Shown in pieces: positions 34,520 to 43,573 of a stretch of 64,000 nt of DNA. The stretch's first letter is position 1; each line of letters begins with the position of its first letter. The stretch lies in assembly GCA_035294305.1 (NCBI GenBank), contig DATGLD010000030.1, forward strand, positions 327,877 through 391,876, in the 5' to 3' direction. Source of the stretch: DASRBN01 sp035294305 (GTDB taxonomy: Bacteria; Chloroflexota; Ktedonobacteria; Ktedonobacterales; Ktedonobacteraceae). Both the position numbers and the translations under genes were made by a program. The notes beneath the pieces are model-generated. The model ran no database searches, was not told the origin of the DNA, and was given only the letters and a program-made list of their open reading frames with translations.

Positions 34520-36208
34520 AGCATGTATCTCATTATGCAGCACAGTATTCGTCGCCACCTGCCCCTGAGTCTCTTCGCCAAACGGGCCACCAGTATTCAG
34601 GTTGCGATCATAGCGTGGGAAATCGCTGCTTGTCACTTCTACACGCAGGCGATGTCCAGCCTGAAACACCTGCGCCGTCGCCCACAGGTCTACCTCAAAC
34701 GTATAGACCTCTCCGGGCACCATCAACTCGGTTTGCTCCAGCGAATTGCGAAACCTGGCGCGCAGGATACCATCGCAAACGGACATCGAGCGGCCATCCG
34801 GCCAGACATCACATAAGCGCACGGCCCAGTCCGTATCAGGAGCAGTTGACATGCCATAAAGGACAGCTTTTACGGGGCCAATGATAGTCAATTCCTGCTT
34901 GAGCGGCTGGGTCGTGTAGGTCAGCATACGGCCCTCTACCGGGCGATGATCTTTGGGTCCCAGTTCAGGGTAGGTAAGCAGGCTCGGTACCGGGTCTTCT
35001 GGATCATATTCGTAGCTATCCGCTGCCTCTGAATGTTCTGGCGGCTCGAAGGAGAGGTGGCCGTTGTTCAGTGAGGTCCCGCTTTTGCCTGTACCCGCGC
35101 GAAAGTATAATGGGCGATAGGTGATGTTCTCCGGAGGCCATGCTTGCATCTCCAGCCAGCGGTTCGCTCCCATCAGGAAGATACGCACGGGCGGATCATT
35201 CATGATGCCGTTCTCTATGCCCTTGAGCCAGTAGTCGTACCAGCGCAATCGATAGTCATACAGGTCGAAAGCCGCTTCCGGCCCGAAATCCAGTTCGCCG
35301 ACCTCGCTTTTACCGATGTTAGTAGGGCCATGAATCCAGGGGCCGATGATCAGGCGCTGGTTGGCACGGCATTCCGGCGTTCTCCCATGCGCACGGATGC
35401 CCTGGAAGCTGCGCAAGGTGCCATCGAGGAAGCAGTCGAACCAGCCGCCTAAGTGCATGACCGGCACATCCACCTCTGGATACTTGAGCGCGAGGTTCAT
35501 GGGCCACCAGTAAGGACCGTCTTCAGAGTGATTCAGGTCCTCGAAATACCAGCCGGCAAGCCCTTCCAGGGGTGGGCAGGATTTGAGTGGCAAATGACGG
35601 AACCAGTAATCCATATTCGCCACGGCATCTTCAAGGCGTTCTCGTTGTGCCTCCGTACCTGGAGGAGCAGTTTCATGCTTCAAGCCGGCCAGTATCTCTT
35701 GCAGCGTCCAACCGAGATTGAGCGCCAGTTGGAACGCGCCATAACGGTAGAGAAAATCACGGTAATGATCGGAACCGCCCTCGCGCACAAAGAGCGCCTT
35801 TAAGTGGGGCGGGCGCGCCGGCGCGAGCAGGTATTGCGTGAAACCAGAATAGGAGCCATCGACCATCCCCACCTTGCCATTCGACCACGGCTGCATCCCG
35901 GCCCATTCGACAGTATCATAGCCATCCTGGTGTTCGCCCCAGGCATCATCGCGAAACACCTCGAATTTTCCCTCTGATGCGTAACGCCCGCGCACATTCT
36001 GCCCAACGAATACGTATCCGCGACTGGCAAAATATTCGCCCTTATATTGGCAGCGCTGCGTCAATTCATAGGCGACGCGCTCAAGAATCACGGGATAGCG
36101 CCCCTCTTCCTGTGGCCGGTATACGTCAGCGCGCAGGATGGTGCCGTCACGCATGGGGATGGGTACGTTGCGCTCGACCTGGATTGCGTGGGTGGGTTGG
36201 GATTGCAT
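34490..36208 (-). CDS. CocE/NonD family hydrolase (X-Pro dipeptidyl-peptidase-like, S15)
   Basis: 572 residues from MQSQPTH. N-terminal alpha/beta hydrolase with IPMRDGTILRADVYRP, the nucleophile in VGMVDGSYSGFTQ, a helical cap (~150-250), VPVMHLGGWFDCF carrying the Asp, and a late His (GPWIHGPTN). The C-terminal ~200 residues are a jelly-roll domain (DTDWAVRLCDVWPDGRSM; GHRLRVEVTSSDFPRYDRN). Hydrolyses an acyl or peptide bond; true substrates in this family range from cocaine esters to acylated antibiotics and cannot be read from sequence. Confidence 0.88.
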   Translation of the reverse strand: MQSQPTHAIQVERNVPIPMRDGTILRADVYRPQEEGRYPVILERVAYELTQRCQYKGEYFASRGYVFVGQNVRGRYASEGKFEVFRDDAWGEHQDGYDTVEWAGMQPWSNGKVGMVDGSYSGFTQYLLAPARPPHLKALFVREGGSDHYRDFLYRYGAFQLALNLGWTLQEILAGLKHETAPPGTEAQRERLEDAVANMDYWFRHLPLKSCPPLEGLAGWYFEDLNHSEDGPYWWPMNLALKYPEVDVPVMHLGGWFDCFLDGTLRSFQGIRAHGRTPECRANQRLIIGPWIHGPTNIGKSEVGELDFGPEAAFDLYDYRLRWYDYWLKGIENGIMNDPPVRIFLMGANRWLEMQAWPPENITYRPLYFRAGTGKSGTSLNNGHLSFEPPEHSEAADSYEYDPEDPVPSLLTYPELGPKDHRPVEGRMLTYTTQPLKQELTIIGPVKAVLYGMSTAPDTDWAVRLCDVWPDGRSMSVCDGILRARFRNSLEQTELMVPGEVYTFEVDLWATAQVFQAGHRLRVEVTSSDFPRYDRNLNTGGPFGEETQGQVATNTVLHNEIHASHIVLPIIE

Positions 36209-36497
36209 GAGATACTCTCCAGTGTCGCCTTTCAATCGATACAGATACTTACTTCGCAGTATTGTACCATCCAGGGCTTAGATTGTAAAGTGATTTCAGG
36301 CAATCTAACGGGAGAATTTGCTTTTCGGGCGAACCAAAGTGCTTACTGGTGATTACCTATAAGCTGACGGCCTCAGCAGAGCCGAGGGACTTACGGGGAA
36401 TCACCAAAGTACTCAGGCTACCAGAAAATACACCAGATGATACAATAGTAGTTGCTGGCATCTACCGATCACATTTTCCCAGAAAGGACAACCATGC

Positions 36498-37619
36498 ATG
36501 GCACATGACCATCACGATCATATGGCGGATCACCATCAACCTGCCCGGAGCGACTACCTGAGCGGGCCGCAAATACTGCCACGGCGCGTTCATCCCAATA
36601 TGACCGTTGCTGAACTGATTGATCAACAGTACCAGGCATATAACGCCGCCCGGCTCAATGAAGCGGCGCGGCTCTATGTCGAGCAAATGCTGGCGCCTGA
36701 AAATGATGTCACCATCGGCCTGACTATGGCCGGCGCGCTTACTCCCGCTGGTCTGGGTGGATGCATCCTGACCTTGATGGATTATGGATTCGTTGATTTC
36801 ATCATCAGCACGGGGGCGAATCTGTACCACGATATGCATTATGCGCTCGCTATGGCGCTGCACCGTGGGGATTTTCGCCTGGATGATACGAAATTGCAGG
36901 AAGAGGGGGTAATTCGCATTTATGATATCCTCTTCTCAGACCAGGTATTGCTCGATACCGATGCGTTCGTGCGCGAATCCTTGAAAAGTCTGCCCAATCG
37001 ACCCATCTCAACGTCGGAACTGCATTATCACCTCGGCTCGCAATTGCTCAGAGCCGGTGTGAACCCTGAATATTCTGTGCTGGCCCAGGCCGCGGCCTGG
37101 AATGTGCCAATCTACACCTCATCGCCGGGCGATTCGTCTATTGGCATGAATGTGGCGCGCCATGCTCTCGATGGAAGCCAGCTCACGCTCGATCCCCTGG
37201 CCGACGTTAATGAGACGACGGCGATTGTACATCATGCTACGCGTAATGGCGTAATCATTCTCGGTGGCGGCAGCCCTAAAAACTTCTACTTGCAAACGCA
37301 GCCCCAGTTGTGGGAAGTCCTGGGTATCCACAAAGGTGGGCATGACTTCTTCATTCAGATCACAGCTGACGCGCCCCACTGGGGAGGACTCTCCGGCGCG
37401 ACACCATCCGAAGCTGTCTCATGGGGCAAGATCAAGCCAGATCAGCTCAATAGCGCCGTTGTCATCTACGGCGATTCCACTATTGCTTTACCCCTTATCA
37501 CCGCATACGCAGTGAGTAAAGCGCAACGCCGTCCACGGAAAGAATTGTTTGTGCAGCGAGAAACACTTCTACAAGAGTTGCACGAGGCGTATATGAGAGG
37601 AAAAGAAGTGAGGCCTTAA
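36498..37619 (+). CDS. deoxyhypusine synthase-like protein
   Basis: 373 residues. It has the DHS family landmarks (PF01916): LTMAGALTPAGLGG, ISTGANLYHDMHYAL (NAD/spermidine site), GGGSPKNFYLQ, and EAVSWGKIKPD, where the Lys matches the residue that forms the imine intermediate in human DHS. The N-terminus is His-rich (MAHDHHDHMADHH). Bacteria lack eIF5A, so the protein more likely transfers aminobutyl groups between polyamines, for example homospermidine-type synthesis. AAAGGA lies nine bases before the ATG. Same strand as an AdoMet decarboxylase and an agmatinase-family gene. Confidence 0.85.
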   Translation: MAHDHHDHMADHHQPARSDYLSGPQILPRRVHPNMTVAELIDQQYQAYNAARLNEAARLYVEQMLAPENDVTIGLTMAGALTPAGLGGCILTLMDYGFVDFIISTGANLYHDMHYALAMALHRGDFRLDDTKLQEEGVIRIYDILFSDQVLLDTDAFVRESLKSLPNRPISTSELHYHLGSQLLRAGVNPEYSVLAQAAAWNVPIYTSSPGDSSIGMNVARHALDGSQLTLDPLADVNETTAIVHHATRNGVIILGGGSPKNFYLQTQPQLWEVLGIHKGGHDFFIQITADAPHWGGLSGATPSEAVSWGKIKPDQLNSAVVIYGDSTIALPLITAYAVSKAQRRPRKELFVQRETLLQELHEAYMRGKEVRP

Positions 37620-37768
37620 AGGAAAAAGCGACTGCTATCCAAGGGCATGGCTGGCTTGTAACTACTGTTGCGATTAGATCGAACCAATCTCCGACATTAG
37701 GTGGATCGACAGATTGCTATTAGATGGAGGACTCCTGGTTATTAGATACAAGATGCGCACATGTTAAT

Positions 37769-37798
37769 TTGCATTAGCTTGACAATCTAATGTATAAT
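37769..37798 (+). promoter_or_regulatory. extended -10 promoter of the AdoMet decarboxylase operon
   Basis: TTGCAT, 18-base spacer, TATAAT with TG one base ahead of the -10 box. A short inverted repeat CGCAAA-AAA-TTTGCG at 37807-37821, just after the expected start, could be an operator. Confidence 0.65.
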
Positions 37799-37854
37799 AT
37801 GCTGGTGCGCAAAAAATTTGCGTGTGTAGTCTAGTAACATTGGAGGTTTGTTCG

Positions 37855-38286
37855 ATGCTTGTGCATTTGATGCTGGAGCTGTATGGGTGTGATCGGGAAC
37901 TCCTGACCAACGAACCCCTGGTGAGGCGGGTACTGGATGAGTACCCGGCACGTGTGGATATGGAGAAGGTCAGTCCCGTACACCTGTATCAAATTGAAAC
38001 GTCTAACCCGCTAGATGCCGGTTTATCCGGTTTTGTGGTGATCGCGCAGAGCCATATCAGCCTGCATGCCTGGCCCGAGTACGGTGAAGTCGATATTGAC
38101 ATCTGTTCGTGCAAAGAGTTCAGCCAGGAAGACGCCATTGCTTTCGCCAAAGAGATGTTTCAGACCGGCGATGTAGAGTCGCATTTCGTTGTACGCGGCA
38201 ACCGCTCTCTGCGACCGGAAACGCCCGATCCAGAGCGCTATGAAGCTGCCATGGCCGCTCGCATGGCGAAAATGGCGGTGCGATAA
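37855..38286 (+). CDS. speH: S-adenosylmethionine decarboxylase proenzyme (short prokaryotic type)
   Basis: 143 residues. It contains the self-cleavage region VVIAQSHISLHAWPEYGEVDIDICSC, in which the Ser of QSH becomes the pyruvoyl group. Most homologues have Glu before that Ser; here it is Gln. Catalytic Cys and His are present in DICSC and HAWPE. GGAGG lies eight bases before the ATG. Produces decarboxylated AdoMet, the aminopropyl donor for spermidine. The next gene follows after 19 bases, so they form an operon. Confidence 0.92.
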   Translation: MLVHLMLELYGCDRELLTNEPLVRRVLDEYPARVDMEKVSPVHLYQIETSNPLDAGLSGFVVIAQSHISLHAWPEYGEVDIDICSCKEFSQEDAIAFAKEMFQTGDVESHFVVRGNRSLRPETPDPERYEAAMAARMAKMAVR

Positions 38287-38305
38287 AAAGAAGGACATTG
38301 ATGCT

Positions 38306-39181
38306 ATGACTGAATCGCTTGTGACCCAGTTTGGCGCCCCTGATGCACCGTATTGCGACCCGGCAACCGCCCGTGTGACGATCATTCCGGCTCCGCTGGA
38401 GTATAGCGTATGCTACATAAAAGGTACCGAGCATGGGCCACAGGCGATTCTTGATGCCTCCAGCCAGATGGAATTATACGATGAGGAACTCGACTGGTGC
38501 CCCATTGAAGCTGGCATCTATACTCGCCCCGCACTCGATTACACCGGGATGGATCATGCCGCTGCCCTGAAAGCAACCGGTGATGCCGTGCGTGAAGTTT
38601 TGCAGCGTGGGCAGTTCCCATTCACAATTGGCGGTGAGCACTCTCTCTCCGCGCCTCCTATTGCCGCTGTACGCGATTATTTCCCCGACCTCACAGTTGT
38701 TCATATCGACGCCCACGGTGATCTACGCGATCAGTATGAGGGCACCCCGCTTTCTCATGCCTCGATTGAAAGGCGCGTCGTGGATATGGGCATTCCTCTG
38801 ACCGAGATCGGCATCCGCAGTTTCAGTCCTGAGGAGGCCGAGTTCATGAAGACGCGGCCCAATGTGGCGATTGTCTGGGGCTACCGGATGGCCAATGGGA
38901 CAGCAGTAATCCCCTGGGAGCGCCTGAGCAAACATACCTATGTCACGATTGACCTCGATGCGCTCGATCCATCGGAAATGCCCGCCGTTGGAACCCCCGA
39001 ACCTGGCGGCCTGCACTGGTATCAACTCCTCGATCTCTTTCGCGAAATCTGCCGGCGCACTACCATCGTTGGTATGGACGTAGTTGAACTCTGCCCGATG
39101 CCGGGACAGGTACGAGCGGATTTCCTGGCCGCTAAACTGGTCTATAAGATGATCGGCTACCGCTTTGCCGGGTTACGTTAA
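38306..39181 (+). CDS. speB: agmatinase-family ureohydrolase
   Basis: 291 residues. Manganese-binding motifs of the arginase/agmatinase family: GGEHSLSAPP (usually GGDHS, so one Asp is Glu here), VHIDAHGDLRDQYEG and TIDLDALDPSEMPAVGTPEPGG. The last motif is typical of agmatinase-type enzymes rather than arginase. It probably converts agmatine to putrescine plus urea, supplying the polyamine made with the AdoMet decarboxylase upstream. Its stop overlaps that of the convergent PucR-type gene by three bases. Confidence 0.88.
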   Translation: MTESLVTQFGAPDAPYCDPATARVTIIPAPLEYSVCYIKGTEHGPQAILDASSQMELYDEELDWCPIEAGIYTRPALDYTGMDHAAALKATGDAVREVLQRGQFPFTIGGEHSLSAPPIAAVRDYFPDLTVVHIDAHGDLRDQYEGTPLSHASIERRVVDMGIPLTEIGIRSFSPEEAEFMKTRPNVAIVWGYRMANGTAVIPWERLSKHTYVTIDLDALDPSEMPAVGTPEPGGLHWYQLLDLFREICRRTTIVGMDVVELCPMPGQVRADFLAAKLVYKMIGYRFAGLR

Positions 39182-41295
39182 CCGGCGTCATTTTTCTCAC
39201 CGTTGCGCAACTTATACACCTTGATGGCGACTTGCAGGGTGAGCCAGTTGCTGCGTTCTTGCAAATCGATATCGCAAAGCGATTGCAGGCGATCAAGGCG
39301 CTGGATGAGCGTATTGCGATGGACATACAAGCGGTTGGAGGTGCGCGTAAGATTGCCAGCGCACTCAAGATAAGTTTCCAACGTATCCAACAAATCGGTT
39401 CCCTTGCGGGCATCGTAGTTGGCGATGCGCCCGACCTGATCCTGGTACATATCGCGCAGATCATCCATGCGCGCAATCTTATACAGGTAGCGATAAACCC
39501 CTAAATCGTTGAAATGCGTAATGCCACCTTCGCGGTTGAGGCTCTGCCCCATTTGCAACGCCTCGCCTGCTTCGGCGAAGCCGCGCCGGTAGTCGCCTGC
39601 ATTGCGGCATACATTGCCGATGCCTGCCGAGAGTCCTACTTTATGCTCATGGCGCATCTGCTGGAACAAGTCGCGCAGCCACGTTTTCAAACGCGAGCCT
39701 GATGGGTCCTTACTGAGGCAAACGATGCAGGTAAGCAGGTTCTCTCGCTCATATACTAATGATCCAGGAAAATTATCCAGAAGCCGCCGCCGTACCTGCC
39801 CGCTAATGCGTTTGTACGCCTCGGTAGGGGCCAGATTTATCGCGCCCTGCTGCGCACTCGTTGATTCTCTCACGTCCCGTTGTTCTTCCAGGGGTGCTCC
39901 CCGCCCGTTTGCTTCCCGCGACTGTCTATGTTGTGCCGTACCGTATCCATATTCTTCGCCATCGCTGGTATCAACGTGCTCTATTTCAATCATCATAATA
40001 GCATGAGGCCTGGATAGATCACAGCCGAGAAAGTTTGCGCGCTGGCGCAGCGTATCTTCTGAATCATATGTCCCCTGCGCCAGATCATCAAAGAATCCCT
40101 TGATGAGATTCTTCTGCGCCAGCAAATCCACCAGGTGGCTGTTTTTAATTGCCAGCGCTACCTGGTTGGCGATGGTGCTCAGCAGCGTCGAGTCTTCCGC
40201 CGTATAGCGTCGTGTCTTGCTCGAGTAACAATTGATCAGCCCCAGGTGTTCAGTTCCCGCAATTAACGGCAGGGAGAGTAGCGATTGATAGCGCGAATCT
40301 TTGATGGGATTCAGGTGTTCGAGGATAGGTATACTCATCTCAGGAACTTGTCCATGAGGGGGTGTGGGGGCCAGGAGCGGAGCTTGCGGGGTGCCTTGCA
40401 ATTCTATCGTGCCCTGGAGTGGGACTACTCGCAACTTGTCCCAGGTCTGTCGATCAATGTCAATTGTTCGGAAGCGCAGCGCGCGTTCGCTCAGAGTGGG
40501 CGATGAGGCCCGCACCGCCAGGCGCCCGCGCGTCGAGTCGAGCAGCATAATTACGCAAAGGTCGACTTCTATGATTTGTGCCGTAAGCATCGCAAGCGAG
40601 CGCAGCATATCATCGAGATATTGGCCCGAACTGATTGTCTGGCTCAACACCGAAAGGTTTGTTAAAATGTTTAACTTCCTCTGTGTATTTTCGTACAGCT
40701 GTGCATTCTCAATAGCTCTAGCCGCCAGAGCCGCCGTATTGCTCACAAATATCTGGTGCTGTTCAGTAAACTCATAAGGAGCCGCCGTGTGCATTGTAAC
40801 AATACCGATCAAGTGGCGGTCTTTAGCGACAATAGGCACGGTCATAATCGACTGGAACTTTTCTTCCTCCAATTCCGGAAAATAGCGGAAGCGCGGATCG
40901 TTCATCGCCTCTTCTTTAAGGATCACCGGTTGCAACGTCATGCCAACCCAGCCAGTAATTCCCTCGCCCAGAGCCAGCTCGATCTTGCCCACCAGGTGCA
41001 AGTACGGCTCGCTCGTGCTGGCTAGAATCAGGCGTTCTTTATCCCGATCATAGAGGTAAATGAAAGCAGCGTGACAGGAAATAGCACGTACAAGCGTCTC
41101 TACCAGGTGGCGCAGCACTTCATCGAGCTTGAGCGTCGATCCCACTGTCGAGATGACCTCGTTCAGCAAGTTATTTTCCTGAATACGAGCATCCAGGGCC
41201 GCCCGCAGCTCAGCATTTTCTCGTAAAAGCTCACCAATTGTGCGCTCAGGTACATGACCTGCACCATCTTCCGGCGAAATCAGTTTGGAAGACAT
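39178..41295 (-). CDS. GAF-GAF-PucR/CdaR-type transcriptional regulator
   Basis: 705 residues from MSSKLI, fixed by AGGAGGTC upstream (frame open to 41340). A coiled coil (RENAELRAALDARIQENNLL) precedes a first GAF (~45-190) and a second GAF (~205-405). A GGDEF-like middle region follows, and a C-terminal PucR-type HTH: LLDTLETYLECAGNLTRTSN, RLYVHRNTLIQRLDRLQSL. The middle region contains an in-frame copy of an intergenic repeat (39824-39849) encoding QGAINLAP. It separates the polyamine operon from codB-codA, which start on the other side, so control of the cytosine genes is a reasonable guess. Confidence 0.85.
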   Translation of the reverse strand: MSSKLISPEDGAGHVPERTIGELLRENAELRAALDARIQENNLLNEVISTVGSTLKLDEVLRHLVETLVRAISCHAAFIYLYDRDKERLILASTSEPYLHLVGKIELALGEGITGWVGMTLQPVILKEEAMNDPRFRYFPELEEEKFQSIMTVPIVAKDRHLIGIVTMHTAAPYEFTEQHQIFVSNTAALAARAIENAQLYENTQRKLNILTNLSVLSQTISSGQYLDDMLRSLAMLTAQIIEVDLCVIMLLDSTRGRLAVRASSPTLSERALRFRTIDIDRQTWDKLRVVPLQGTIELQGTPQAPLLAPTPPHGQVPEMSIPILEHLNPIKDSRYQSLLSLPLIAGTEHLGLINCYSSKTRRYTAEDSTLLSTIANQVALAIKNSHLVDLLAQKNLIKGFFDDLAQGTYDSEDTLRQRANFLGCDLSRPHAIMMIEIEHVDTSDGEEYGYGTAQHRQSREANGRGAPLEEQRDVRESTSAQQGAINLAPTEAYKRISGQVRRRLLDNFPGSLVYERENLLTCIVCLSKDPSGSRLKTWLRDLFQQMRHEHKVGLSAGIGNVCRNAGDYRRGFAEAGEALQMGQSLNREGGITHFNDLGVYRYLYKIARMDDLRDMYQDQVGRIANYDARKGTDLLDTLETYLECAGNLTRTSNRLYVHRNTLIQRLDRLQSLCDIDLQERSNWLTLQVAIKVYKLRNGEKNDAG
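39824..39849. repeat. GATTTATCGCGCCC repeat unit inside a coding sequence
   Basis: GTAGGGGCCAGATTTATCGC followed by GCCCTG: 25 of 26 bases match the non-coding unit at 32094. It lies in frame in the PucR-type gene, in a Gln/Glu/Arg-rich stretch between two parts of the GGDEF-like region. Confidence 0.75.
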
Positions 41296-41865
41296 GCCGA
41301 CCTCCTGATCTTTTCCATCATCACCATATATGATGGGCATTGTACCTGTTTTCCTTACTCGCGTCTAGAGTTTTGCCTTTCCATTTTGCTGATTCCTGGC
41401 AATGTTCGACACAATACTGCGATTTTTCATGCTTACCGACGATTTTTATGTGTTACTTCGTAATATAATGCCTATAGCTCAGCATTCGTCGCATCCGTAG
41501 GGCAGGTCTTGCACCTGCCCCGGATAATAAGCAATAAAAATTCCATAAAATTCATCATTCAAGCTATTCCAACCAGAGAAAACTACTGGTAAGATCATCT
41601 TGATTCTGCTATACTTGAGGCGTAAAATATTCCCAGGCATCTATGTGTTATGTGGGTTATTCTCAAACCATGCAGCACGAATCGCCATTTGTTAAGTTGG
41701 AAACGTGTTACCGGGGAAAACCTCAGGGGCATGGAGAACTTCTGGGGCAGGTATCCCTGCTAGGGTGAGATAGACCAGCCAAAGGACTTCTCACAAAGGT
41801 TGCTCGTACAGTACATCGTATTTATTGGTTTTAGTAGTTTTCTGAAGGAGTAGGAGTACAACACC
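41296..41865. other. divergent intergenic region of the PucR and codB genes
   Basis: No gene seen. It holds the repeat GTAGGGCAGGTCTTGCACCTGCCC-type hairpin at 41497-41520 and a promoter candidate at 41600. The ~230 bases between that promoter and codB contain no structure I recognise as a riboswitch. Confidence 0.5.
41600..41628 (+). promoter_or_regulatory. candidate promoter of codB
   Basis: TTGATT, 17-base spacer, TAAAAT. It implies a leader of about 230 bases before the codB ATG, long enough to hold regulation, so a second promoter nearer the gene is also possible. Confidence 0.4.
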
Positions 41866-43377
41866 ATGGCTTCCGATGTTGTGACAATCCCTGAAGAACG
41901 TGGGATAGAGACGCACGGTATAGAACGGGTCTCGCCCGCAACCCGCACTCATGTCCGTATCTTCGACAATTTCACCATGTGGCTTTCCGCTAATCTGGTC
42001 ATTTCAACCGTCGCTCTGGGAGCGATAGCTAACCCGATTTTTCACCTTGGTTTCTGGGATGGCCTGGCCGTTATTCTTATCTTCAACGCGCTGGGCGTTT
42101 TGCCCGTGGCTTTCTTCTCGACGCTGGGTCCCAAACTCGGCCTGCGCCAGATGACGATTACCCGTTTCGCCTTTGGCTGGGTGGGCGGCATCATTATGGC
42201 GCTTTTCAATGTCGCCGCCTGCCTCGGCTGGTCTACCGTCAACGTTATTATCGGTGGGCAACTGGTCAATTCCTTGTCCAATGGTGCTATTCCTGTCTGG
42301 GCTGGCATTCTCGTAATTGCAATTCTCACCACCCTGGTCAGCATTTATGGCTACAGGTATGTGCATCGCTACGAACGCTGGTCCTGGATACCGATGGCCA
42401 TCATTTTCCTGATCCTGTTCATCGTCGCTGTGCCGCACATGAAAATTATTCCAACGCCTGCATTCGGAGCCGCTGAAATCGCTGGATTCATCTCATTTGG
42501 TGGCGCGATCTATGGCTTCGCTACCGGGTGGAGTTCTTACGCGGCGGACTATAACGTCAACCAGCCGGAGAATACAGCGGCTGCTCGTGTCTTCTGGCTG
42601 ACCTTCCTGGGAGTGTTCATTCCCTGTGTGCTGTTAGAGACGCTGGGCATGGCCTTTACAAGCTGGATATCAAATAGTAGTGGCGGCGCTTTGCTCGCCG
42701 GCGTTGCCGCGCCGTTAGGTACCTTTGGAAGCGTCCTGGTGGCGTTGCTCGCGCTCAGCACAGTCGCCAACAATATCCCGAACGACTATAGCCTGGGCCT
42801 TTCCATGCAGGTGCTGGGCAAAGCGTTCATGCGGGTTCCTCGCTACGTCTGGACGCTCATCGGAGCTGTCGTGTACATCGTCGTCGCGATTCTGCTTGTC
42901 ACGTTTACCAGCAGCTTTAACGACACGCTGAACAGTTTCATGCTACTTGTAGCCTACTGGCTGGGACCCTACGCGATTATTCTCGTCATCGAACATTTTG
43001 TGTTCCGCAGGGGGCGCTATAATGTCGATGGTTGGAACACGGCCAGCCTGCTACCAACGGGCTGGGCTGCTATCGTGGCAATGATCATCGGTCTGATAGG
43101 CGCCTATCTCGGGTTTTCTCAAGCCCTGGTTCTCACCTCAAACACTTTGGGCGCGATCCCCGGCGTCACCGTAACGCCGTTCGGTTGTTCGGGCGGTGTC
43201 TGTACGTTTGGGATTACAGGTGTGTTAGGAGGTCTGGTCAATGGTGGCATGGATATAGGCTTCGAACTGGGCCTGGTGCTTGCCGGTATCTCCTATCTCA
43301 TCCTGCGCGCCATCGATGTGCGGACCTCGCGCGATAGAGTCGGATTAGGCGAGGCAGCAGCCGCGGGTGGCAAATAG
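41866..43377 (+). CDS. codB: NCS1-family cytosine/purine permease
   Basis: 503 residues, twelve helices. NCS1 features: FTMWLSANLVISTVALGAI in helix 1, LGPKLGLRQMTITRFAFGW and a conserved helix 3-4 region, then VSIYGYRYVHRYERWSWIP. Proton- or sodium-coupled uptake of cytosine or a related base. A cytosine deaminase follows after a terminator, which supports the substrate. GAAGGAG lies upstream of the ATG. Confidence 0.88.
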   Translation: MASDVVTIPEERGIETHGIERVSPATRTHVRIFDNFTMWLSANLVISTVALGAIANPIFHLGFWDGLAVILIFNALGVLPVAFFSTLGPKLGLRQMTITRFAFGWVGGIIMALFNVAACLGWSTVNVIIGGQLVNSLSNGAIPVWAGILVIAILTTLVSIYGYRYVHRYERWSWIPMAIIFLILFIVAVPHMKIIPTPAFGAAEIAGFISFGGAIYGFATGWSSYAADYNVNQPENTAAARVFWLTFLGVFIPCVLLETLGMAFTSWISNSSGGALLAGVAAPLGTFGSVLVALLALSTVANNIPNDYSLGLSMQVLGKAFMRVPRYVWTLIGAVVYIVVAILLVTFTSSFNDTLNSFMLLVAYWLGPYAIILVIEHFVFRRGRYNVDGWNTASLLPTGWAAIVAMIIGLIGAYLGFSQALVLTSNTLGAIPGVTVTPFGCSGGVCTFGITGVLGGLVNGGMDIGFELGLVLAGISYLILRAIDVRTSRDRVGLGEAAAAGGK

Positions 43378-43402
43378 TTTTGCATCTTAGCAGTATGAAC
43401 AA

Positions 43403-43440
43403 AAGCGGGCAGCTAGCATCGGCTGCCTGCTTCTTTTCGT
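43403..43440 (+). terminator. Rho-independent terminator after codB
   Basis: AAGCGGGCAGC pairs with GCTGCCTGCTT (one mismatch) around an eight-base loop, then TCTTTT. Confidence 0.75.
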
Positions 43441-43573
43441 CTAGCGAGCTATCTCACTCCTCAGCTCAGAGCATCGCACCAATCCGGCGTCATTCCTCCC
43501 TTGACGATTTGCCGGCGTCCTACTAGAATCATGCCATCGGAATACCCAACCACCAAAGAAAGAGGAATAGTTC

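Noticed and set aside
34300..34590. 96-codon minus-strand open frame after uvrB
   Set aside because: Overlaps the hydrolase 3' end in another frame, with composition unlike the neighbouring proteins and no ribosome site.
37779..37798. TTGACA as the -35 box before the AdoMet decarboxylase
   Set aside because: It is only 8 bases from TATAAT; TTGCAT at 37769 has the correct spacing.
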